DNA of 64,000 nt, taken from Spisula solida. Taxonomy: Eukaryota; Mollusca; Bivalvia; Venerida; Mactridae. The stretch is taken from NCBI GenBank assembly GCA_947247005.1, contig OX365945.1, forward strand, positions 34,464,551-34,528,550. The letters are read 5' to 3'. The notes under the pieces are model-generated. The model worked only from the letters and a program-made list of their open reading frames with translations, searched no databases and was not told where the DNA came from. Both the position numbers and the translations under genes were made by a program. This document shows positions 1-11,577 of this stretch, one piece after another (positions within the stretch are counted from its first letter, which is position 1; each line of letters begins with the position of its first letter).

Positions 1-1299
1 ATAACTACCGAAAATAATGTGTCCGAACTATGCTTATCACTTCTTTCGGTGCACTACGGACAACTACTCGTACTATTTATGAGGTGTAGAAGCAATTATT
101 GAACTTGAGTGCGACACTCTGCACTCAAAATTGACAAGAATTAGTTCAATTACAGCTATAAATACATTATTTACTCCAAAGTAAGCCACTGTTAATATTC
201 ACTAGCGACATAACATTATCCCAAATTCTTTGTAGCAAAATTTGTCACAATAACAATGAACCAATAGAGTGGATTTCGATATTTGTGTGCTGATTGTAAG
301 TATTGGTTGTAATTACGGGCCCTGAGCGTCCAACTTCTGAGCTCAGCATTTGAGGATATTACAAGTTGAACTTCCTTTTAAACACAGAAAGGGAATTTCC
401 AGAATGGTTCCAGAAATTTGCTTTTCCCACTTGAGCACAAGACTACTGCATGTTGTTTGGTCACCTTTCGCCGCTCTCTGTAACCGCTCTTGGGTGTCTG
501 CCTCGTGGACAATTTTACATTCAACTTACCGCAACTATGCCTGTCGCCTCCTGTACGAAACGGGGCTATACCACTTTACCGGAGATCCACCGGCCCTCAA
601 CCTTGTTTGACCGTAGTGCATGTGTCATGCCGGTGCGCTAGGGTTAATCACGGTATTGCTACGGTAGATCCACGAACATTCCCTTGTATTGTCCTGTTTA
701 TACCCGGATTATGCCGATACCTGATATCACTCCCGGTTGTATTAAACGTTTTAAAAACAACCGGCACTTGAGCCGGTTCATCACGGTCTATCACGGATTG
801 TCCCGGTGGATCCCGGATGTTCATGGTGCCGCCACGTGTGTCTCCCAGGTTAGACATGCCCCCCCCCCCGGAATCACAAACAGGAAGACACCGATGACTG
901 TGAGAACGGGGCTTAAGCGGTCCATCACTGTTTATCACGAATCATGCTAGTTGATCCCGGATGTTCACGACGAAGTAAGGGTGGTTGCCCCGGTAAAACA
1001 CAGTTTCCCTGAACTTCCCAAACTGAGACGTAGAGAACTAGGGGTTTTGGAACTTATCTTGAATTTCTGTTATGTCGTACATGTAGTAACTTAGACGGTC
1101 CCGAGAAATTCGTGATAACGAGAGTCGACTGTACTTACTAGTATGTTGAGCTGTAACTCTTGGCTATACGTACCAATTTTTTTACGCGGCCTTTGGTGGT
1201 TACACAACACCAATTAGCATTATTGTTTAGTCCAATGAAATACGTTTTAGCCACAAATGATGACCAACCGACATTTATTAAAAAGTTAAAACAATATTC
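1..1299. other. No gene recognised; degenerate CCGG-rich repeats
   Basis: I see no convincing gene here. From about 640 to 975 a degenerate module recurs: an 'atcacggt..atcacgg' core followed by 'gatcccggatgttca' near 776-823, again near 919-970, and more weakly near 645-680. An 11-base C run lies at 859-869. Short ORFs in this stretch have no recognisable domain, and several overlap in different frames. Confidence 0.5.
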
Positions 1300-1860
1300 A
1301 GTTGAACCGTATAAAGGTTACGACAAAGCATCAAAATGTTCCGCTGCATTTTTCTTCTTAAAAAGAAATGTTTCTTCCCATGTCGGTCTAGACATTTTAA
1401 ATACTAATTTCAAATTTCATATAATTTGACTTCCGTAGTTTACGGAAGTCAAATTATTAACATGTACATATTTTTGAGAAACGACCATTTATACTATTGT
1501 GGAGTGAAAGGAATACAGGAGTACTTCTGATCAATAGAATTACCCTGCGAAAGTCGGCTTCATTTCGCTTACGATAAGGCTGCAAAATTTTCCGCTGCAT
1601 TTTTTCCCATAAAAAGTAATGTTTCGTCCCATGTCGGGGCTAGACATTTTAAATACCAATTTCAAATTTCATTTAATGCTATTCCGTAGCTTACGGAAGT
1701 CAAATTATTAAAATGCACACATTTTTTAGAAACGACCATTCAAGCGATTGTTGGGTGCATAAAATTCAAGGGGACTTCGGAACGATAGAGTAACCCTGCG
1801 TAAATTGGCTTCTTTTCGCTTACAACAAGGCTTCAAAATTTTCCGCTGCATTCGTTTTTA
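1300..1860. repeat. Tandem repeat, about 252-bp unit, just over two copies
   Basis: The motif 'ttccgctgcatt' recurs near 1338, 1590 and 1841, a spacing of about 252 bases. It is followed each time by related sequence ('cccatgtcgg', 'ctagacattttaaata', 'gaaacgaccatt'). Each full unit carries a hairpin, clearest at 1426-1456, where 'ttgacttccgta' faces 'tacggaagtcaa'. The third copy is truncated. A short + ORF at 1160-1429 runs into the first unit and is probably not a gene. Confidence 0.8.
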
Positions 1861-3093
1861 AATAGGAAATTAAATGTAATGTTAAAGTATGTCTGTGTTA
1901 TATTTATTTATAAATGAAGTTAATTATAATAAAACGTTTACGGAGCACTCCTGGCTTCATTACGATGAGGTATGTACTATATATGTCTTCGAAGTTTAGT
2001 CTACATGGAATATTTATATATATCTATTTCTCTTTTGAGTCAACGATTAAATGAATATACTGCACAACTACTGAAGAGTAACGCCCTTTGCGAGCAGCAA
2101 ATATAGATAGTTGCTTAAAGCGTGTTTACTGTCAACAATGTCACACGAGTTACTTTGATTACAGTTTTCGCCAGAAAAGGGGAACAGTATAGTTTATATG
2201 TGGTCATTTAGTGATACAAGATTGCTATGTATATTTTTAGTGGTAATGTGTCGATAGGCTTTATGATCTTTTATCTATATACATGTATTATCATGATCTA
2301 CAATAACTGTCTCGAACATTTTAAATCTAACGTTATAGGCTATATTTTTATAAAATTTGGAAATGGAATGCATTGATCACCGCAAGAATATCTACTAATT
2401 AGCGCTTTTAAAAAAACTATTACATAGACCAAAAAGAACAAATGTCCAACATTTTAAAACACTTCCCAACCAGCTTCGTCGGGAAATTCACACGTGTTCG
2501 TTAATTGGGATCTGTATTCTATTAATTATTCTGTAACAAAAATTATGGTGTATAGCTAACTAAGGTAGCTGGTCAGGCTGTTTAGATAAGACTACACAAG
2601 TGGTGGTCATTTATAATGGGTCATTGGAATCAATTACATGGTGCTGTTGATACTGACCTATCATGCTGAGACCGCACATATCAAAGGGAGCTCCATTTGG
2701 AGCTCTTTCCTGACCACTGTATGTATGAGTGTATTGGCCGTGGGAAATTCAACATCCCATCTACGTCATCATTCAATGAGATTTCATTCCTTCATAATTT
2801 ACGTCATCCATTTCTTTATGGGTGTTTTTTGTAACTTTTGTCACTTTTTAACGTTCATTGTGAAACTGAACTAGTAATTTATGTGGAACCAATTATAAGA
2901 GATCTAGGTTTACTTTCATGTGAGGATAATAGTCGGATTGTTATTTCATTTTGCAAGGAATTCCTTATAAGTCTGAAGACAAGTAGTAGCCTAGATGTAC
3001 TAAACCGGTTATAGAGATTGTAGATCCACCTCGATATTATTGGGACCTACATTATATATCGTACATCCTGCATTATAATGCATTTTTTTTAAA
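1861..3093. other. AT-rich, nothing recognised
   Basis: No coding signal, TIR pair or clear repeat was found. A small inverted repeat 'gggagctccatttggagctctttcc' lies near 2686-2710. The single 78-codon ORF in this stretch is low-complexity and has no domain. Confidence 0.5.
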
Positions 3094-3510
3094 GATCGAA
3101 TTAGCAACTGCGAACTGGAAGCCAGCTTCCAATTCGATTATCACTGTAGACTCGAATCAGCAACTGCGAACCGGCAACCAGCAGCCAATTCAAATTTCAT
3201 TAGAGGATCGATTTTGCAACTGCAAACCGGCACCCAGTTGCCAATTCGAATTTCCTAGTAGACTGCGAACAGGCAGTCAGCTACCTCGAATCGGCAACTG
3301 CGAACCAGCAACCAGCAGTCAATTCAAATTTTACTAGAGGATCGAACTGGCAACTGCCTATCGGAAGCCAGCTATCAATTCGATTTTCACTGTAGATTCG
3401 CATCAACTGCTGCGAACGGGCAGTCAGCAGCCAATTCAAATTTCACTAGATGATCGAATTGGCAACCGCGAACCGGCCGCCAACTGCCAATTCGAATTTT
3501 CTATATACTG
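3094..3510. repeat. Minisatellite, about 56-bp unit, about 7 copies
   Basis: Units carry 'gcaactgcgaaccggcaacc' followed by 'agc.gccaattcgaattt'. Starts fall near 3103, 3159, 3215, 3294, 3350, 3408 and 3463, so most steps are about 56 bases with one shortened unit. The inner 'gaattggcaactg..' and 'cagttgccaattc' parts give each unit partial dyad symmetry. Confidence 0.85.
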
Positions 3511-3856
3511 TATGAATTTCAGCAATTCATTTTCTTTATCTATAATTGATAAATAAGTAAATTCATATGAAACCTTAATTATTGTTTTCACGCGAAAACA
3601 TCTGCATCATTTGTAAACAAATAAATCTAGCGACCCGTTTAGCAGTTTGAAGAAAAAATAGACACATCAGCAAGCCTACGGACCAAGGGATCAGCAATTA
3701 TTATTAAAACATAAATATTAGTTTTATTTTGGTTACGAACATTATCCATCCAAAAAATGTAAACAGAGTGGGATCAATAAGCATTGAAATATGTCTATAT
3801 ACGGTCATCAATTAATTGCTGCAATATTCACGGAAACAAATTTATTCATTGTATAA

Positions 3857-4020
3857 TGCTACGGTCACATTTGCCCTACGAGCTCTGTACGAGTTGTTTT
3901 TGGCGAACTCGCACGGCGTCCGTACGGATATCGAAACTCGTACGAGCATCGTACGGATTTTTGTGACTCGTAGAAGGCTCGGCGACTCGGTGAAAATTGA
4001 CAGACTCAGCGAGCATAGAA
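3857..4020 (+). repeat. CGTACGAG-rich dispersed element, copy A
   Basis: It starts 'acggtcacatttgccctacg' and continues with alternating 'gtacgag' and 'cgtacgga' palindromic words, then 'tcggcgactcggtga'. It aligns with copy D near 6838-7016. Its left end 'cggtcac' matches, inverted, the 'gtgaccg' end of copy C, so the family may have short TIRs. It could be a nonautonomous DNA element; no protein is implied. Confidence 0.6.
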
Positions 4021-4464
4021 TTGTAATATCTTTATTTCACATGACATTGTTGTATATACACTATAACATGCACTGCTATTTTGCTGATACTGCAACTGTA
4101 TCATGTATCCAAGTTCCAGTAGAAAGACTCTGTCAACAGCAAATACCCAACATCGAAAACAATAATCATAATTTAAAAAGTAACGAAAAGTTACGTTTGT
4201 TGTTACGTTGAAGCTGAGCATAGGTACGTGGGAATGTATGAGTTGTCGGCCTGATTGCCGGAAGATTACTAGTGCATGTAGCTATGTGTTATTTTCAGTA
4301 GTTATCAAATTTTCACTGCTAGATTGTGTGATGCAAAGTATCTGGGTGCGATACCACAGATTATTCCGAGTATAATGAATGGTTCCGCTACACACGAGAC
4401 CACTAGTACCTCTGGGTTTCCAACCAGTTCACCTCTAGATTGGTGGGAAATATATGTTCATGAA

Positions 4465-4690
4465 GTTGGCAGGCTAGCGGCCTAGCAGCGTGAAGTTGGC
4501 AGCCTAGCAGCGTGAAGTTGGCAGTCTAGCACACAAGCAGCATGGCAGCGTGAAGTTGGCAGCCTAGCAGCGTGAAGTTGGCGGCCTAGCGCATTAGCAG
4601 CCTAGCAACGTGAAGTTGGCGGCCTAGCATCGTGAAGTTGGCGATCGAGCGGTCTATTAGACTAGCAGCTTAAAGTTGGCGACCTAGCAT
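4465..4690. repeat. Minisatellite, about 24-bp core
   Basis: Repeated 'gcgtgaagttggc(a/g)(g/a)cctagca' units with variable spacing fill this segment. About nine copies of 'gaagttggc' or 'aaagttggc' are visible. It ends where 'gacctagcatacaat' runs into unique AT-rich DNA. Confidence 0.85.
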
Positions 4691-5609
4691 ACAATATTTC
4701 GTAGATCCCACTTTAGTCATCGCATGTCGACACTTTTTTCAAACGGCAATACAATATTTTCCCCGCAAAATTACCGTTAACTGTTTTTTTCTGTTTGGTG
4801 TAGCCGTGTGAGAAGCAAAAGAAATCATCACCACATTAATTTATTGAATCTCGTTTTACAGCGATTTTCATATTTCAGTCTATGGACAACGCATATCGAC
4901 ACTCGTTAAGGGCGTTATTTCGTATTTCCGCTTATATAAGTGGGAAAGCTGGTCTTTCATACCTTCATGATCATGGATGCCATCAGGAGTGAGGTATCCA
5001 GAGTGGTTGATATAATTTGTATGAAATAGTAAAACAACCGACCTAAATTAATTGGCATGAAATGAATAACTTTCACTTAGGCTAAATAAAAAATATGTGT
5101 GGTTCAGGAAACATTGGTGAAAAATAGGGTAGGTAGGTAGGCATTTGTTTTTAGATGCAGGTGTTTTTACCGGGAAAATAGTTCAAGCCATAGCACTGTA
5201 TAAATTGGTATCGTTGACGGTACTTAAAGTATGTACATACAGTATCTCCGACTGACAATGAACATGTCTACATGTATTTGATAGAAAAAATAAATATACA
5301 TGTTTTTACAGAAAATAAAAACGTCAGTCTATTATAACATGATTGATGTACATATCATACAGAATCGCCTACAATAATAAAATTTATCAATAAATACCAG
5401 AGACTGTAGTAAATACACAGTTTCTGTCGGAAAGAAATCTACAGCAAAAAAATATAATCATGGTCATAAAATACATTCAAAAATAGCAGACTTAGTTAAG
5501 AAATTACTGGTAGACAAATTATTTTTCTCCAACAAATTTTGTTAGAAAGGACTTGAATGTAAGCCGAAACACTCCTTAAGACTTTCTTAATTTTATCTCA
5601 TGAATTATT
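4691..5609. other. AT-rich, no gene seen
   Basis: This is unique-looking AT-rich DNA with short homopolymers. I found no exon with flanking splice sites and no repeat unit. Confidence 0.5.
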
Positions 5610-5830
5610 AACCTTATTTCCAAAGCGAGCAAAGTTCGAATCCCGGGGGAAGTTAGGTTATAACTGAAGGAGTCGTTTGGTGAGACGCCAGCTAGTTCAT
5701 GAATGGTTACCATAAGCCCATCTCTGACAGGCTCCGGCAATACATATATGAGAATGGGTTCGGGTTATTTTGCTAGTGTGGGGGTCTGACCAGCTATATT
5801 TTATCCAAGTTGGTACCCACTAGATAAGAT
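5610..5830 (+). repeat. Possible truncated tRNA-derived SINE
   Basis: A pol III B-box-like word 'agttcgaatccc' near 5633-5644 is followed by about 180 bases of GC-richer sequence ending near 'ggtacccactag'. No A box was found at the expected distance upstream. If this is a SINE, it is 5'-truncated. A chance B-box match is the alternative. Confidence 0.3.
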
Positions 5831-6039
5831 GACCACAATTCCAGGGTCCAGGCCCACCCCATCTGGATCCGCACACGATCAGTGTATGATAATTGTTATT
5901 TCCGTGATTCTCGTGCACAGAACTTCTATTCAAAACGTCATGGCGAAATTGGCTGAGTCTGTCAAAGGACATCTATGCATTGTCCTTGCATTTATAAACA
6001 TAACTTGCAATACCAATCATTATATAATCATCTTACATA

Positions 6040-6275
6040 ATAAAACAACACAAAACATTGTTGAGGACAGCTTCCTTGCGAGCTCTCTACTTCAAAAATC
6101 TCTAGGAGCTCGTACACAACTCGGAGCTCGGTGAAACATTTTCACCGTGCTCCCGAGTCCTCTACGAGTTAAAAATAATCATCGGGATGCTCTTACGAGT
6201 TAACGAAGTCCGTACGGACTGCGTACGCACTTGCTAAAATTCGACTCGCACGGAGCTCGTACGATCATTGTGACC
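6040..6275 (-). repeat. CGTACGAG-rich dispersed element, copy B (inverted)
   Basis: Read on the minus strand it runs 'ggtcacaatgatcgtacgag ... ctcgtagaggactcggg ... caccgagctccgag'. This is the same family as copies A and D but in the opposite orientation. Local overlapping ORFs are by-products of the GC-rich palindromic words. Confidence 0.55.
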
Positions 6276-6324
6276 AGGTTCTTAAATAGATAATTAAAAG
6301 TAGCTGAACATATCAATTATTGTC

Positions 6325-6607
6325 GCACGGTCACCGTACAGACAGCGTACGAGTTATCTGCGAGCTCTGGTTGATCTACGAGCACCGTGCAATGTACGAC
6401 CGGGCTCCTTGCGAGCACCGTGCGATGTCCGTATGGATATTACGATGCCCGTACGAATATCGTACGATTGCATCTCTATCAATCGTACGAGGTCCGTACG
6501 AGCTGTGACGCTACGAATGTACAAATACCATCAGGATTTTATAAAGTGTGGACTCGTACGAGTTGGTAAATTCGTACGGATATCGTACGAGCTTTGTGAC
6601 CGTAGCA
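6325..6607. repeat. CGTACGAG-rich element, copy C, with inverted ends
   Basis: The ends are 'cggtcaccgtac' at left and 'gtacgagctttgtgaccg' at right, so 'cggtcac' and 'gtgaccg' form a short TIR. The interior is dense in 'cgtacgag', 'gtccgtacg' and 'gatatcgtacga'. Up to three overlapping short ORFs exist in different frames, which argues against coding. Confidence 0.55.
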
Positions 6608-6837
6608 TTCATGTTCGGTACTCGTGACAGGCACGGTACCTTCTAATCCGAAAAAAAATTCGCCAAATTTCAAAGAAACAATTCTCAATCTGGCACATAC
6701 AGTATAGGCTGTATAATTCATGCTAATCTATAGGGCTGGGTACCACCAAGAAAAATATATCGGGGTATATCACAGTTTTCCACAAATACCACGGTATATA
6801 CCACGGTATACAACCAACTTCATTATAAGACTAATAA

Positions 6838-7016
6838 TACGGTCACATTTACCCTACGCTTTTCTTACGAGCTCCGTACGAGTTCATTTTGGCGAACTCG
6901 CACGGCGTCCGTACGGATATATAAGACTCGTTGGAGCATCGATCGGGTTTTCCTAATTCGTAGAGGACTCGGCGACTTGATGACAATGTTTCACCGAGTT
7001 CCCGACTGTCAATTTC
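6838..7016 (+). repeat. CGTACGAG-rich element, copy D
   Basis: It begins 'acggtcacatttaccctacg' and continues 'gagctccgtacgagttcatttt'-like sequence, then 'ggcgaactcgcacggcgtcc'. This is nearly identical to copy A over the first 110 bases. It then diverges and ends near 'caccgagttcccgactg'. Confidence 0.6.
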
Positions 7017-7138
7017 AACCGCCCCACAGCATCTCGAAGAATTCGCAATTTTTAAAATAAATGTGATGCACGAGATGCTCAATATATATCGCGAACTTGC
7101 TAATAATTAGTAATGAATCTTATGATCCTTTCGATTTT

Positions 7139-7400
7139 TTTCAAACTTGTTCAATGTTCAATGTTGTTTTTCATAACGACATTGAAAAAATCGAATGTTC
7201 AATGTTGCTTCTCATAACAACATTCAAAAATGTTCAATGTTCAATGTTGTTTTTCATAACGAAATTGAAAAAATCGAATGTTCAATGTTTCTTTTCATAA
7301 CAACATTCAAAAAATTTGAATGTTCAATGTTGCTTTCCATAACAACATTTGAAAGTTCAATGTTCAATGTTGTTTTTCATAACAACATTCAAAAGGCTGA
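7139..7400 (+). repeat. Diverged block of the TTCAATG satellite
   Basis: Repeats of 'gttcaatgttcaatgttg' alternate with 'tttttcataac(g/a)acattgaaaaaatcgaa'. The consensus is clearly related to the main array at 8875-10815 but more diverged ('cataac' in place of 'aaaac'). It is separated from that array by other tandem repeats. Confidence 0.85.
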
Positions 7401-7523
7401 AAATATGAAAATGTCGCGAGATTCGGCTGCCTAGTTAAGAAGCTTGTAAGAGCTGGTCAATTTCAACCGCCCCACAGTAGAACCAATACTTTGTCATTTT
7501 TTCAAGAAAATATTATAGGGAAG

Positions 7524-8000
7524 TGAGGATGCAAACGAACGGGCATGAGACAAGCTTTCCAACGCGCCCTCACTTTTCCGGATCGGAGATAAGATGAAAA
7601 AGTTTTGCGCGGGGTGCAATCTCGGAAGCTTTCATAGACCGTTTATAGAAGGGAAATTGCGCGGAAAACACTGAACGAGAAAGCTCGGCAATTTGACGCG
7701 CCGTAAAATCGTTCACATACTGCCTACGCCGGTTGAGTGTGGATGCAAACGAACGGGCATGAGACGAGCTTTCCAACGCGCTCTCACTTTGCCGGATCGG
7801 AGGTCAGATCAAAAAGTTTTGCGCGGGTGCAGTCTCGGAAGCTTTCATAGATCGTTGATAGAAGGGAAATTGCGCGGAAAACACTGAACGAGAAAGCTCG
7901 GCAATTTGACACGCCGAAAATCGTTCATATACTGCATACGCCGGTTTAGTGTGGAGGCAAACGAACGGGCATGAGACGAACTTTCCAACACGCCCTCACA
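7524..8000. repeat. Tandem repeat, about 213-bp unit, 2.3 copies
   Basis: 'gcaaacgaacgggcatgaga' occurs at 7531, 7745 and 7957, steps of 214 and 212 bases. The shared body reads 'gctttccaacgcg..ctcac', 'cggatcgga', 'ggaagctttcatag', 'ttgcgcggaaaacactgaac'. An inverted fragment of the same unit lies at 8806-8841. Short ORFs on both strands here are by-products. Confidence 0.85.
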
Positions 8001-8320
8001 TGGCTGGCTGTCTTCATTTTAAGAAAAAGGACCGCCCCATGAAAAGAATGTAATAGTCACCCCACGTAGAAGTCCCGGATGATATTATAGGAAGGAGGCA
8101 AAATCCAAGAAAGGCTCAAAATATGAAAATGTTGCGAAATTCGGCTTACCCACAAATTCGAAAGCGTTTGACCCTGCCGAAGTGTTCTGGCCGATAGAAT
8201 TGAGTGTGCAAGACCGAATGCGCCGGGTAGGGCAGGGGTCTGACACGATAAAAAACAAGCCAGATTCGGCTTACCGCTCGACATATAAAGTGCCCTAGAG
8301 GATTTGCCCACCCACGGCGG
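8001..8320. other. Link between two tandem arrays, no gene
   Basis: The word 'aatatgaaaatgt.gcga.attcggct' near 8117-8146 repeats sequence also found at 7401-7428, at the end of the first TTCAATG block. The two places may therefore be related junctions. I see no coding signal. Confidence 0.45.
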
Positions 8321-8806
8321 TGCTGCGAAAGAACGCTTCCTTGCACGGGTCGCGGGAGCTCGCTTGTAGGGCCGAAGTTAGCGGTGGAGCTTCGAGACAG
8401 ACCGTTTGCTTGCCGCAAATCGGCTTCTTCCCGGCAGGTTGGAGCTTTGATAGGTAGGATGCTGCGAAAGAACGCTTGCTTGGCCGGGTCGCGGGGGCTC
8501 GCTGGTAGGGCCGAAGCTAGCGGCGGAGCTTCGAGACAGACCGTTTGCTTGCCGCAAATCGGCTTCTTACCGGCAGGTTGGAGCTTTGATAAGTAGGGGT
8601 GCTGCGATAGAACGCTTGTGTGCCCGTGTCGCGGGAGCTCGCTGGTAGGGCCGAAGCTAGCGGCGGAGCTTCGAGACAGACCGTTTGCTTGCCGCAAATC
8701 GGCTTCTTACCGGCAGGTTGGAGCTTTGATAGGTAGGGGTGCTGCGATAGAACGCTTGTGTGCCCGTGTCGCGGGAGCTCGCTGGTAGGGCCGAAGCTAG
8801 CGGCGG
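8321..8806. repeat. Tandem repeat, about 140-bp unit, 3.5 copies
   Basis: 'tgctgcga.agaacgct' recurs at 8321, 8460, 8600 and 8740. Each is followed by 'cgcgggagctcgct.gtaggg', 'gcttcgagacagaccgtttg', 'cttgccgcaaatcggcttct' and 'ggcaggttggagctttgata'. The array is GC-richer than its surroundings. Long minus-strand ORFs across it exist because the repeat happens to be open in one frame. Confidence 0.9.
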
Positions 8807-8841
8807 TGTGAGGGCGCGTTGGAAAGCTCGTCTAATGCCCA
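8806..8841. repeat. Inverted fragment of the 213-bp unit
   Basis: 'gtgagggcgcgttggaaagc' followed by 'tcgtct' and 'atgccc' is the reverse complement of the start of the 213-bp unit seen at 7540-7575. It sits exactly where the 140-bp array ends. The 213-bp and 140-bp arrays may therefore belong to one larger structure with inverted edges. Confidence 0.7.
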
Positions 8842-8874
8842 TTCTTTTGTTTCATCACTCAACCGGCTCCATAA

Positions 8875-10815
8875 CGACATTGAAAAAATCGAATGTTCAA
8901 TGTTCAATGTTGCTTCTCATAACAACATTAAAAAAAGTTCAATGTCCAATGTTCAATGTTGTTTTTCATAACGACATTGAAAAAATCGAATGTTCAATGT
9001 TGCTTTCTATAACTACATTCAAAAAAATCGAATGTTCAATGTTCAATGTTGTTTTCCAAAACTACATTAAAAAAAATCGAATGTTCAATGTTGTTTTCCA
9101 AAACTACATTCAAAAAAATCCAATGTTCAATGTTCAATGTTGTTTTCTAAAACTACATTCAAAAAAATCGAATGTTCAATGTTGTTTTCCAAAACTACAT
9201 TCAAAAAAATCCAATGTTCAATGTTCAATGTTGTTTTCTAAAACTACATTCAAAAAAATCCAATGTTCAATGTTCAATGTTGTTTTCCAAAACTACATTC
9301 AAAAAAATCCAATGTTCAATGTTCAATGTTGTTTTCTAAAACTACATTCAAAAAAATCCAATGTTCAATGTTCAATGTTGTTTTCTAAAACTACATTAAA
9401 AAAAATCGAATGTTCAATGTTCAATGTTGTTTTCCAAAACTACATTCAAAAAAATCCAATGTTCAATGTTCAATGTTGTTTTCTAAAACTACATTCAAAA
9501 AAATCCAATGTTCAATGTTCAATGTTGTTTTCCAAAACTACATTCAAAAAAATCCAATGTTCAATGTTCAATGTTGTTTTCTAAAACTACATTCAAAAAA
9601 ATCCAATGTTCAATGTTGTTTTCTAAAACTACATTCAAAAAATCCAATGTTCAATGTTCAATGTTGCTTTCTATAACTACATTAAAAAAAATCGAATGTT
9701 CAATGTTCAATGTTGTTTTCTAAAACTACATTCAAAAAAATCCAATGTTCAATGTTCAATGTTGTTTTCCAAAACTACATTCAAAAAAATCGAATGTTCA
9801 ATGTTCAATGTTGTTTTCCAAAACTACATTCAAAAAAATCCAATGTTCAATGTTCAATGTTGTTTTCTAAAACTACATTCAAAAAAATCGAATGTTCAAT
9901 GTTCAATGTTGTTTTCCAAAACTACATTCAAAAAAATCGAATGTTCAATGTTCAATGTTGTTTTCCAAAACTACATTCAAAAAAATCCAATGTTCAATGT
10001 TCAATGTTGCTTTCTATAACTACATTCAAAAAAATCGAATGTTCAATGTTCAATGTTGTTTTCTAAAACTACATTCAAAAAAATCGAATGTTCAATGTTG
10101 TTTTCCAAAACTACATTCAAAAAAATCCAATGTTCAATGTTGTTTTCTAAAACTACATTAAAAAAATCCAATGTTCAATGTTCAATGTTGCTTTCTATAA
10201 CTACATTCAAAAAAATCCAATGTTCAATGTTCAATGTTGTTTTCTAAAACTACATTCAAAAAAATCCAATGTTCAATGTTGTTTTCCAAAACTACATTCA
10301 AAAAAATCCAATGTTCAATGTTCAATGTTGTTTTCTAAAACTACATTCAAAAAAATCCAATGTTCAATGTTCAATGTTGTTTTCCAAAACTACATTCAAA
10401 AAAATCCAATGTTCAATGTTCAATGTTGTTTTCTAAAACTACATTCAAAAAAATCCAATGTTCAATGTTCAATGTTGTTTTCTAAAACTACATTCAAAAA
10501 AATCGAATGTTCAATGTTGTTTTCCAAAACAACATTCAAAAAAATCCAATGTTCAATGTTCAATGTTGTTTTCTAAAACTACATTCAAAAAAATCGAATG
10601 TTCAATGTTGTTTTCTAAAACTACATTAAAAAAAATCCAATGTTCAATGTTCAATGTTGTTTTCTAAAACTACATTCAAAAACATCCAATGTTCAATGTT
10701 CAATGTTGTTTTCCAAAACTACATTCAAAAAAATCCAATGTTCAATGTTCAATGTTGTTTTCTAAAACTACATTCAAAAAAGTTCAATGTTCAATGTTCA
10801 ATGTTCAATGTCTTG
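8875..10815 (+). repeat. Satellite array of 42/49-bp units with a TTCAATG heptamer module
   Basis: About 40 units of 'ttgtttt(c/t)(c/t)(a/t)aaactacatt' plus 'caaaaaaatc(c/g)aatg' are followed by one or two (rarely more) heptamers 'ttcaatg'. The unit is 42 bp with one heptamer and 49 bp with two. The final units at 10780-10810 carry four heptamers in a row. The many overlapping ORFs rich in FNVQCCF and KLHSKKS only reflect the repeat. No promoter or splice context supports a protein. Confidence 0.95.
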
Positions 10816-11577
10816 CCAACTTCACGCAACTTAATATAAGATCATTATTAGATGTATTTGATTACACCCGCTTGGTCAGGGTACGATAATGCAGAGGTAC
10901 AAACTGCGTAAGAAAAACAATATAGAATCTAGAACAGAAAAAACGTTTATAAAACCTAGTCCTACCGTATTGTCCATCATTACGAGTTGATCTTTTAACA
11001 AACGTTGAATCCGTCACTCGACAACTTACTGGTCTATAAAGGCTTGGGCCTGTGAATGATCTTTAAAACGTTCCATGCTGTATCCAAGTGGTATTTTGTT
11101 GATAGGAGAAGCTGACAGCTAGGCTGTTATAGCGATGGGCGGAGTTTAGCTAACAATAATGGGTTTGGCTATGGGCGGCGCTTAATTAAAGGAACTGATA
11201 ATAACAGTGGGCTGAGTTTAATTAAACCGGGCGGGGCATACGTCGGCTGTCAGTCATTGTCATGTTAGTCGACCTCAGTGATGGCAAAACTTGCCGTACC
11301 TTTTCGCTGTCAAGCAGATCGCCATTCCGTCCGGTGCAGTTAAACGACAGTGACCATGGTAACGAAAAGAACATAAACCGAGAAAATTGATAAAATGTGG
11401 GCAAAATGGTTGCTAGGCAACAAAATAACACATACAGAAACACCGGCATCGCCTAGCCACCACTCAAGAGACAGACCCAGAGCGTACCGCCAGTATCCAT
11501 CAAAACGGATATTTCAAATAAACCTATATATGTATATGCTTCTTCCAATGAATGACATACTGCATGACTTCTTAAAT
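10816..11577. other. No gene seen; weak GGGCGG-type repeats
   Basis: Between about 11130 and 11240 a degenerate motif recurs: 'atgggcggagttta', 'atgggcggcgcttaattaaa', 'gtgggctgagtttaattaaa', 'cgggcggggcatac'. Two short opposing ORFs near 11222-11583 lack domains. Confidence 0.45.

Noticed and set aside
1160..1429. 89-codon ORF as an exon
   Set aside because: It runs into the 252-bp tandem repeat and has no domain. The repeat's second copy is not open in the same frame.
8146..8697. 183-codon minus ORF across the GC-rich repeats
   Set aside because: It follows the 140-bp tandem unit. The opposite strand is also open in the same places, which indicates base composition rather than coding.
8760..10889. 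Many long ORFs with FNVQCCF/KLHSKKS repeats
   Set aside because: They are open only because the 42/49-bp satellite lacks stops in some frames. They overlap each other in different frames and have no gene context.
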